Origin: Rubrivirga sp.
GTDB lineage: Bacteria > Bacteroidota > Rhodothermia > Rhodothermales > Rubricoccaceae
Length of the DNA: 7,186 bases
Assembly (NCBI GenBank): GCA_012269805.1
Contig: JAAXJP010000676.1
Span: forward strand, 2,086-9,271
Reading direction: 5' to 3'
Position 1 is the first letter of the stretch; every line of letters starts with the position of its first letter. Below the pieces are notes generated by a model. It did no database searches and was not told the origin of the DNA. It saw only the letters and a list, made by a program, of their open reading frames with translations. This document shows positions 1 to 4,679 of this stretch, piece after piece. A program made the position numbers and the translations under genes.

Positions 1-358
1 GGGCAGACTCCTCGATAGACGGCGTGCCGCCGCCCATGGCCGCCTTCATCTGGCGGACGAGCGCCTCGGCCTCGGCCTTGGCGAGGTCCTCGCGGTCGAG
101 GTCCTCGGCGTTGCCGGTCTGCGGCGCGTAGCCCTCGGTGGCCAGCTCGAAGCGGGCCTCGGCGTGGGCCGCGTCGCGGAGGAGCTTGTCGGTCATGGCG
201 TCCGTCTCGCTCTCGAGCGCCTCGTTCCGCATGTTGCGGAGCGCCTCGGCGGACGACGCCATCCGCTGGGCGCCGCGGTGGGTCTGCTTGAGCTGGCGGA
301 GCTGGCGGAGGTGGGCCTTCTCCTCGGCCTTGATCCGTTCGAATTCTTCCTTGTCCAT
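1..358 (-). CDS. Unrecognised small helical, charged protein (3' end cut off by window edge)
   Basis: An open frame starts at ATG 358 and runs off the left edge after 119 residues without a stop, so the C-terminus is not visible. I do not recognise the family. The protein starts MDKEEFERIKAEEK and is rich in Glu, Lys, Arg, Ala and Gln, with no signal peptide and no hydrophobic segment. Residues 1-70 look like one or two long amphipathic helices, plausibly a coiled coil. A more polar stretch follows (TGNAEDLDRED, about residues 81-91), then another helix and a Gly-rich turn (AAMGGGTPS, about 107-115). It lies 76 bases downstream of the PspA-family gene on the same strand, so co-transcription and a link to membrane stress are possible, but that is inferred from position only. 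No Shine-Dalgarno precedes the ATG; instead an inverted-repeat arm ends directly at it. The real coding frame is supported by regular helical composition, whereas the overlapping frames give Arg/Ser/Pro-rich noise. Confidence 0.75.
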   Translation of the reverse strand, partial: MDKEEFERIKAEEKAHLRQLRQLKQTHRGAQRMASSAEALRNMRNEALESETDAMTDKLLRDAAHAEARFELATEGYAPQTGNAEDLDREDLAKAEAEALVRQMKAAMGGGTPSIEESA

Positions 359-430
359 GAGGGATGCGGGGTGTGGGACGGAGGGATGAGACGCGGAACC
401 ATCCCACATGGCTCCATCCCGCATCCCTCC
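359..430 (-). repeat. Inverted-repeat cluster with two mutually exclusive hairpins between pspA and the next gene
   Basis: On the plus strand GAGGGATGCGGG (359-370) is perfectly complementary in inverted orientation to CCCGCATCCCTC (418-429), a 12-bp stem. Inside it GTGGGA (373-378) matches TCCCAC (402-407). A competing stem pairs GGAGGGATG (380-388) with CATCCCTCC (422-430), 9 bp, reusing the same right-hand bases. GGGATG occurs at 361 and 383, and CATCCC at 400, 415 and 422. Read on the minus strand, the element begins 4 bases after the PspA stop codon and the 12-bp stem ends at the base before the ATG of the next gene. It could be a terminator or attenuator, a translation-controlling leader, or a copy of a dispersed intergenic repeat. 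There is no T-tract. Confidence 0.6.
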
Positions 431-434
431 TAAG

Positions 435-1205
435 CTATTCGGTCCGCGTGCGGTCGCGCCCGACCGTCGTCTCGGACGACGGCGCCTCCTCCTCCGGGAT
501 GGAGAGCTCGGGGGCCGGCGCGGCCTCGCGGGCCGGCGGCTCCGACATCCCCATCTCGAGCTTGAACTGCTTGACCAACTCGGCCGCCTGGAGCTCCTGG
601 GCGTCCTCCTCGATCTGCATGGCCTCCGTGTCGATCGAGTCGAGGGCCATCTCCATGCGGGCCTCGTTCTTGGCCGACTGCTCGTTCACGCGGCGGACCA
701 TCTCGTCGTGCGTCGAGTCGACGCCGGCGACCTCGAACTGCTCGAGCGTGTCGGCGATCTTGGCCTGCCACTTGGCGCGCTCGTGGGCGCGGAGGGCCTC
801 CTTGGCCTCACCGATCTTCTTCTCGCGCTCGCGCATAAAGGCCTTTTTGACCTGGAGCGCCTTCTCGTAGGCCTGCTCGGCAAACTGGAGCTGCTCGCCG
901 GTCCGCGCCTGGGCCTCCTTGACGCCCTGGAGCTGGACCGCGTAGCGCTGCGCGATGTCGTCACGGCCGGCCTGGATGGCCGCCTTGATCTTCGACGTGA
1001 GCGAGTTCTGCTCGGCGGTGTACTTCCGGTGCTCCTTCTGGAGCAACATCACGTTGGCCTTCACCGTCGCGATGTTCTCGTTCATCTTCGGGACCTGATC
1101 GTTTAACTCGCGCATGTTCTGCTCGAGGATCAGGCGGGGGTCCTCCATCGCGGAGATGGCGCCTCCGAAGAAGGACTTGATGAGACGGGTGAATCGCTTC
1201 CACAT
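435..1205 (-). CDS. pspA: PspA/IM30 (Vipp1) family membrane-maintenance protein
   Basis: This 256-residue protein has the layout of the PspA/IM30 family, the bacterial relatives of ESCRT-III that bind and stabilise stressed inner membranes. Residues 1-20 (MWKRFTRLIKSFFGGAISAM) form an amphipathic membrane-binding helix. EDPRLILEQNMRELND (21-36) is the family hallmark after that helix. Residues about 37-215 are almost entirely charged heptad-like helix, the expected helical hairpin and coiled coil. Residues about 220-256 are a Pro/Glu/Ser/Thr-rich tail that looks disordered. The length is slightly above typical E. coli PspA (about 220) because of this tail. The start at ATG 1205 was chosen because it places MWKRF at the family N-terminus; the frame is open further upstream but that part is Pro/Arg-rich and non-homologous. 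No pspB, pspC or pspF homologue lies in the window, so control by the classical enterobacterial circuit is not shown. Transcription probably starts in the 1206-1334 spacer. Confidence 0.9.
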   Translation of the reverse strand: MWKRFTRLIKSFFGGAISAMEDPRLILEQNMRELNDQVPKMNENIATVKANVMLLQKEHRKYTAEQNSLTSKIKAAIQAGRDDIAQRYAVQLQGVKEAQARTGEQLQFAEQAYEKALQVKKAFMREREKKIGEAKEALRAHERAKWQAKIADTLEQFEVAGVDSTHDEMVRRVNEQSAKNEARMEMALDSIDTEAMQIEEDAQELQAAELVKQFKLEMGMSEPPAREAAPAPELSIPEEEAPSSETTVGRDRTRTE

Positions 1206-1334
1206 GGGGCAGTCGGGTCGGGTGAGAGCGGACGCCGGAAAGTACGGGGCGCGTCGCGGGCTCGTGTCGTACGGCGAGAAGGGGAAATGGTTGTGCGCCT
1301 GAACGGTGGGGGACGGAGGGCGGTGGGGACGGAA

Positions 1335-1373
1335 CGCCGCCGGCCCGCGCGTCACCGGGGCGGGCCGGAGGCG
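1335..1373 (-). terminator. GC-rich hairpin downstream of the nucleoside phosphorylase gene
   Basis: CCGGCCCGC (1340-1348) and GCGGGCCGG (1360-1368) form a 9-bp perfect stem with an 11-base loop. After one G-A mismatch the stem continues with CGCC (1335-1338) against GGCG (1370-1373), giving 13 pairs in all. It begins 13 bases after the phosphorylase stop codon on the minus strand, the position expected for a transcription terminator. No run of T follows, so it is either a non-canonical terminator or an RNA 3'-end stabiliser. The rest of the 1206-1334 spacer holds the region upstream of pspA; I see no convincing promoter motif in it. Confidence 0.5.
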
Positions 1374-1386
1374 CGCTGCCGGCTCC

Positions 1387-2742
1387 CTAGCCCTCGCCTG
1401 CCGCCTCCCCGCTCCACCCCTCCCCGTCGAACCGGTCGAGGAGGAGCGAGCGCGGGGCGGGGGGCACGTCGCCGAGGGTGAACGCGGCCCGGACCGCCTC
1501 GGGGTCGGCGCGGCCGGGGTCGGAGGTGTAGATCTGGGCGAGGCGCTCGCCCTGCTCGACGGGCTCGCCGGGCTTCTTGAACAGGACGAAGCCGGCCTTC
1601 GGGTCCACGTCGTCCTCTTTTTTGGCCCGGCCGGCGCCGAGGTCGACGGCCGCGTAGCCGAGCGCGAGCGGGTCGATGTCGGTCACGAACCCGCTTTCTT
1701 GAGCCGTCACGGTGGCGACGGGCTCGCCCATGAGGGAGTCCGGATCGCCGAGCGCGTCGACGTCGCCGCCCTGGGCCTCGACGATCTCCTGGAGGGCGCC
1801 GTACGACCAGCCGTCGCGGAGGGCGGCGGCGGCCAGCCCGCGCCCGGCCTCGGGGGTCTCCGCCGCCCCGCCGAGGTGGAGCATCTCGCCCGCGAGGGCC
1901 AGCGTCACCTCGACCACGTCGTCGCACGGCCCGCCCGCTGGCGTCTCTCCCTTGAGGATGCGGACGGCCTCGGCCGTCTCCGGCCCGTTCCCGATCGCCC
2001 GGCCCAGCGGGACGTCCATCTGCGTGAGCAGCGCGACCGTCGGCGTGCCGAAGCCGCGCCCGACGCGGACGAGCGTCTCGGCGAGCTGGCGGGCCCGCGT
2101 CTGGTCCTTCATGAACGCCCCGCGGCCCGCCTTCACGTCGAGCACGAGCGCGTCGATCCCCTCGGCGAGCTTTTTCGACAGGATGCTCGCGGCGATGAGC
2201 GGGATCGACTCGACGGTGCCGGTCACGTCGCGGAGCGCGTAGAGGAGCTTGTCGGCCGGGGCGATCTCGCCGGTCTGCCCGATCAGGACGGCGCCGACCT
2301 CGCCCAGCACCTCGCGGTACCGCTCGATGCTGAGGCCGACGTCGAAGCCGGGGATCGCCTCCAGCTTGTCGAGCGTCCCGCCCGTGTGGCCGAGCCCGCG
2401 GCCGGAGATCATCGGGACCGGGACCTCGCAGGCGGCCACGATCGGGGCCAGCACGAGCGACACCTTGTCGCCCACGCCGCCCGTCGAGTGCTTGTCGACC
2501 TTGAGGCCGGGCACGTCGCTCAGGTCGAGGACGGTCCCGCTGTGGAGCATGGCCCGCGTGAGGGCGACCGTCTCGTCGTCGCTCAGCCCGCGGAGGAAGG
2601 CGGCCATGAGGAACGCCGCCATCTGGTAGTCGGGGACGTCGCCGGCCGTGTAGGCGGCGACGAGGGCTTCGATGTCGTCGGCGGCGAGGGTGCCGCCGTC
2701 GCGCTTGCGGGTGATGAGTCGGACGACGTTGAGGTCGGGCAC
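1387..2742 (-). CDS. deoA: Pyrimidine-nucleoside (thymidine) phosphorylase
   Basis: The enzyme splits thymidine, and probably uridine and deoxyuridine, with phosphate to give the free base and (deoxy)ribose-1-phosphate, a cytosolic step of nucleoside salvage. With the GTG start at 2742 the protein has 451 residues, against about 433-440 for the family. The family signature SGRGLGHTGGTLDKLE is at 113-128. Counting from this start, the residues known from E. coli DeoA fall at identical numbers: phosphate ligands K84, S86, S95, S113 and T123 and pyrimidine ligands H85, R171, S186 and K190. This strongly supports the GTG over an ATG at 2841 that would add 33 Arg/Pro-rich residues. Order of domains: helical N-terminal domain, alpha/beta phosphate-binding domain, then a C-terminal PYNP-type domain with LGAGRAKKEDDVD. 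Stretches such as YALRDVTGTVESIPLIA and the C-terminus resemble Bacillus Pdp more than E. coli DeoA, so broad pyrimidine specificity (EC 2.4.2.2; symbol pdp) is as likely as strict thymidine use (EC 2.4.2.4). It is divergent from the oxidoreductase gene. Confidence 0.93.
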   Translation of the reverse strand: MPDLNVVRLITRKRDGGTLAADDIEALVAAYTAGDVPDYQMAAFLMAAFLRGLSDDETVALTRAMLHSGTVLDLSDVPGLKVDKHSTGGVGDKVSLVLAPIVAACEVPVPMISGRGLGHTGGTLDKLEAIPGFDVGLSIERYREVLGEVGAVLIGQTGEIAPADKLLYALRDVTGTVESIPLIAASILSKKLAEGIDALVLDVKAGRGAFMKDQTRARQLAETLVRVGRGFGTPTVALLTQMDVPLGRAIGNGPETAEAVRILKGETPAGGPCDDVVEVTLALAGEMLHLGGAAETPEAGRGLAAAALRDGWSYGALQEIVEAQGGDVDALGDPDSLMGEPVATVTAQESGFVTDIDPLALGYAAVDLGAGRAKKEDDVDPKAGFVLFKKPGEPVEQGERLAQIYTSDPGRADPEAVRAAFTLGDVPPAPRSLLLDRFDGEGWSGEAAGEG

Positions 2743-2766
2743 GGGCTGGAGTGTTGCGAGCGGGTC

Positions 2767-2793
2767 CGAACGCGCCACGCGGTGAGGCGTTCG
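2767..2793. promoter_or_regulatory. Inverted repeat in the divergent upstream region, possible operator
   Basis: CGAACGC (2767-2773) and GCGTTCG (2787-2793) are perfect inverted 7-mers separated by 13 bases, centred at about 2780. The repeat lies in the 132-base region shared by the divergent phosphorylase (start 2742) and oxidoreductase (start 2875) genes, where a regulator site or overlapping promoters would be expected. Two half-sites about 20 bases apart centre to centre would fit a dimeric DNA-binding protein, but a chance repeat is possible in such GC-rich DNA. If the phosphorylase started at 2841 instead, this repeat would be inside its coding region. Confidence 0.3.
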
Positions 2794-2874
2794 CGGGGGG
2801 CGGGGAAGGCGCAGGGTACGAGGCGTGCCGTTCCCGTTCACCCCCGCACCGTTTCTCAGCCCTCCCTCTCACGT

Positions 2875-3909
2875 ATGCGCCAGGTCTGGATCCCCCGCGC
2901 CGGAGCCCCCGACGTCCTCGAAGTCCGCGAGGCGCCGGACCCCACGCCCGGCCCCGGCGAGGTGCTCGTGGCCGTCGAGGCGGCCGGGATCAACTTTGCC
3001 GACGTGCTCGCGCGGCAGGGCCTGTACCCCGATGCGCCCGACCTCCCGGCCGTCGTCGGCTACGAGGTGGCCGGCACGGTCGCCCGCCTCGGCGACGGCG
3101 TAGACGGACTCGCCGAGGGCGACCCGGTCATCGCGCTGACGCGGTTCGGCGGGTACAGCTCGCACGTGATCGCGCCGGCGGTGGCCGTGTTCAAGCGACC
3201 GGCGGGGGTGAGCGCGGAGGACGGCGCGGCGATCCCGGTCAACTACCTCACCGCGTTCCAGATGATGGTCGTGATGGGGAGCGTCCGTCACGCGCGCGAG
3301 CTGGGGGGGCAGAGGATGCGGGTCCTCGTCCACGGCGCCTCGGGCGGGGTCGGGACCGCCTGCGCCGACCTCGGCGTGATCTACGGCGTCGAGCTGTTCG
3401 GGACGGCCTCGCCCGGCAAGCACGACTACGTCCGCGAGCGGGGCTACCACCACGCGGTGGACTACCGGCACAAGGACTTTGTGGCGGAGATCCTCGCCCT
3501 GACCGACGGCGAGGGCGTCGACCTCGTGCTCGACCCGATCGGCGGGGCGCACTGGGGGCGGAGCCTCGACGCGCTGGCGCCGTCCGGCCGGCTCGTCGTG
3601 TTCGGCGTGTCGACGGTGACGGGCGGCGGGCGGTTCGCGCTGGCGCGGATGGCGCTGAGGGTGCCGTGGGTCCGGGCGAGCCCGTTCGCGCTGATGAACG
3701 CGAACCACGGCGTGCTCGGGGTCAACCTCGGCCACCTCTGGGAGGCCCGCGACCGCGTCGCCGGCTGGGCCCGCACGCTCCTCGCCTACGCCGAGGCGGG
3801 CAAGGTCAAGCCGAACGTCGACCGCGTGTTCTCGTTCGACGAGGCGGCCGAGGCGCACCGGTACATCGAGGGGCGGAAAAATCGGGGGAAGGTTCTCCTC
3901 CGCCCCTAG
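2875..3909 (+). CDS. VAT1-like zinc-independent quinone oxidoreductase (MDR superfamily)
   Basis: This 344-residue protein belongs to the medium-chain dehydrogenase/reductase superfamily, in the quinone-reductase/VAT1-like branch that uses NADPH to reduce quinones or enones in the cytosol. The N-terminal GroES-like domain (about 1-120) carries GINFADVLARQGLY (38-51) followed by PAVVGYEVAGTV (58-69), typical of this branch. The nucleotide-binding Rossmann domain has GASGGVG at 154-160, then FGTAS (175-179) and KHDYVRERGYHHAVDY (182-197). DPIGG (220-224) and the C-terminal part (MNANHGVLGVNLGHLW, 274-289) also match VAT1-type proteins. The catalytic and structural zinc cysteines of alcohol dehydrogenases are absent, as expected for this branch. 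The ATG at 2875 gives the normal family N-terminus (MRQVWIPRAGAPDVLEV); the leader is pyrimidine-rich (CCCTCCCTCTCACGT) with no Shine-Dalgarno. The frame is open far upstream of the ATG, but that part is antisense to the phosphorylase gene and not real. The physiological substrate cannot be told from the sequence. Confidence 0.9.
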   Translation: MRQVWIPRAGAPDVLEVREAPDPTPGPGEVLVAVEAAGINFADVLARQGLYPDAPDLPAVVGYEVAGTVARLGDGVDGLAEGDPVIALTRFGGYSSHVIAPAVAVFKRPAGVSAEDGAAIPVNYLTAFQMMVVMGSVRHARELGGQRMRVLVHGASGGVGTACADLGVIYGVELFGTASPGKHDYVRERGYHHAVDYRHKDFVAEILALTDGEGVDLVLDPIGGAHWGRSLDALAPSGRLVVFGVSTVTGGGRFALARMALRVPWVRASPFALMNANHGVLGVNLGHLWEARDRVAGWARTLLAYAEAGKVKPNVDRVFSFDEAAEAHRYIEGRKNRGKVLLRP

Positions 3910-3930
3910 CGTCCAGCGCCCCTAGCGTCC
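3901..3930 (+). repeat. Short tandem duplication over the oxidoreductase stop codon
   Basis: The 14-mer CGCCCCTAGCGTCC occurs at 3901-3914 and again at 3917-3930, separated by AG, a 16-base period. The first copy contains the real TAG stop (3907-3909). The second copy carries another TAG (3923-3925), 16 bases downstream and therefore in a different frame. It looks like a small slippage duplication at the gene end. Confidence 0.6.
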
Positions 3931-3976
3931 GGGCGGGGCGGAGCCGTCCGCGGATGCGAGGCCGTCCACAAACGGA

Positions 3977-4009
3977 CCGAGGCGGACAGCCTGGGGCCGC
4001 CCGCCTCGG
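3977..4009. terminator. Candidate bidirectional terminator between convergent genes
   Basis: CCGAGGCGG (3977-3985) and CCGCCTCGG (4001-4009) form a perfect 9-bp stem around a 15-base loop. It lies in the 123-base gap between the stop codons of the plus-strand oxidoreductase (3909) and the minus-strand rpmE (4033), so a symmetric structure could end transcription from both sides. A second, weaker pair, GTCCGC (3946-3951) with GCGGAC (3982-3987), overlaps it. There is no T-tract on either side, so termination activity is inferred from position and symmetry. Confidence 0.5.
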
Positions 4010-4032
4010 GGGATCGGTCGGGGAGGGGGCGC

Positions 4033-4293
4033 TTAGCCCTCGGCGTTCGCCGCCTCCTCTTCTTCCTTGGCCGCCACGGCCTGCTTGGCGTTCGCGTTGC
4101 CGTAGCGCCGCATGAACTTCTCGACGCGGCCGGCGGTGTCGACCATCGTCTTCTTGCCCGTGTAGAACGGGTGGTTCGACGAGTCGACCTCGGACTTGTA
4201 GTCGCTCCCCATCGTCGAGCGCGTCGTGAACTCGGTGCCGTCCGCGAGCGTGACGGTGACGAAGGGGTAATCGGGGTGGATGTCGTTCTGCAT
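4033..4293 (-). CDS. rpmE: Large ribosomal subunit protein bL31, cysteine-free form with acidic tail
   Basis: An 86-residue bL31, a protein of the 50S subunit that helps bridge the two ribosomal subunits. Diagnostic motifs are NDIHPDYPFVTV (3-14), RSTMGSDY (25-32), HPFYTGK (41-47) and GRVEKFMRRY (55-64). The zinc-binding cysteines of the C+ form (a CxC near residue 16 and a CxxC just before HPF) are all missing: the matching positions read TLADGT and DSSN. It is therefore a zinc-independent C- type. It also lacks the longer central insertion seen in typical type B L31 proteins, so it aligns like a type A protein that has lost its metal site. After residue 64 there is an Ala/Lys/Glu-rich tail ending EEEEAANAEG. 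The ATG at 4293 gives the exact family N-terminus; only a weak, distant AGAGG lies upstream. The gene is preceded by the 4352-4393 hairpin and converges with the oxidoreductase gene. Confidence 0.93.
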   Translation of the reverse strand: MQNDIHPDYPFVTVTLADGTEFTTRSTMGSDYKSEVDSSNHPFYTGKKTMVDTAGRVEKFMRRYGNANAKQAVAAKEEEEAANAEG

Positions 4294-4351
4294 CGGAATC
4301 GGGGCCTCTGGGCAGACACGGAAGGTAGCGGAGCCCTCCGGATGGCCCAAG

Positions 4352-4393
4352 GGCGCGCGCGCGTGTTCCTCCGGTCTTCGCGTGGCGCGCGCC
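4352..4393 (-). terminator. Alternating GC hairpin between the small membrane protein gene and rpmE
   Basis: GGCGCGCGC (4352-4360) pairs perfectly with GCGCGCGCC (4385-4393), leaving a 24-base loop. On the minus strand it begins 4 bases after the stop codon of the small membrane protein gene and lies about 60 bases before the rpmE start, so it may end the upstream transcript before rpmE. No T-run follows. Alternating GC arms can also pair in shifted registers, and each half can form Z-DNA-prone sequence, so function is uncertain. Confidence 0.45.
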
Positions 4394-4397
4394 TGCG

Positions 4398-4658
4398 CTA
4401 GGCGATCAGCCGGTTGAGGAGGTCGAGGGCCAGGGCGCCGACGAGCGCGCCGGCCGCGAAGTCGATCCACCGGGGCCCGCGGCCCTCACGGATCGCGATG
4501 CCCGTCACGACCAGGAGCGCCGCCAGGGCGAGCTGGGCCGTCGGGAGGCCGGGGTACTCCGGCGAGGCGCCGAGCACGCCGTAGCCCACGAGGGCGAGCA
4601 CGCCAAGGGCGGCGAGCGCCGTGCCAGCGGGTCTGCGGGGGGGCGAGTCGTCGGTCAT
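4398..4658 (-). CDS. Small integral membrane protein, three predicted helices, unknown function
   Basis: An 86-residue protein that I do not recognise. From ATG 4658 it starts with a polar segment (MTDDSPPRRP), then a hydrophobic segment at about 11-30 (ALAALGVLALVGYGVLG). A second follows at about 41-57 (AQLALAALLVVTGIAI). A short charged loop (REGRGPRW) leads to a third segment at about 66-85 (DFAAGALVGALALDLL). The Arg/Pro-rich N-terminus and the REGRGPR loop are the likely cytoplasmic parts, but topology is not certain. In-frame upstream alternatives are ATG 4667 and GTG 4673; none has a Shine-Dalgarno, and 4658 was chosen because it gives the simplest polar N-terminus. The start lies 21 bases after the stop of the M14 peptidase gene on the same strand, so the two are probably co-transcribed. 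A hairpin follows its stop codon. No catalytic motif is visible. Confidence 0.7.
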   Translation of the reverse strand: MTDDSPPRRPAGTALAALGVLALVGYGVLGASPEYPGLPTAQLALAALLVVTGIAIREGRGPRWIDFAAGALVGALALDLLNRLIA

Positions 4659-4679
4659 GGGGGGCATACGCACGAACCG

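Noticed and set aside
193..431. An AGGAGG (minus strand, 431-426) stands 8 bases before an ATG at 417, opening a 74-residue frame that overlaps the helical protein out of frame.
   Set aside because: The AGGAGG is part of the inverted-repeat arm, no other gene here uses a Shine-Dalgarno, and the product is Arg/Ser/Pro-rich shadow sequence. A short leader peptide role cannot be fully excluded.
1206..1334. TACTTTCC (minus strand, in the pspA upstream spacer) as a Bacteroidota-type -7 promoter element.
   Set aside because: It matches TAnnTTTG only partly, and no TTG-type -33 element was seen at the right distance.
1352..2872. A 506-residue minus-strand open frame, longer than the phosphorylase it overlaps.
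   Set aside because: It is a shifted frame over the same DNA and is made mostly of Arg, Pro, Gly and Ala, with no conserved motif; the phosphorylase frame has every catalytic residue.
1306..2874. A plus-strand frame stays open from 1306 into the oxidoreductase gene, which would make an 867-residue protein with a 523-residue N-terminal extension.
   Set aside because: The extension is exactly antisense to the well-supported phosphorylase gene and is Arg/Glu/Gly/Ala noise. Antisense frames are commonly open in very GC-rich DNA. The oxidoreductase homology begins at ATG 2875.
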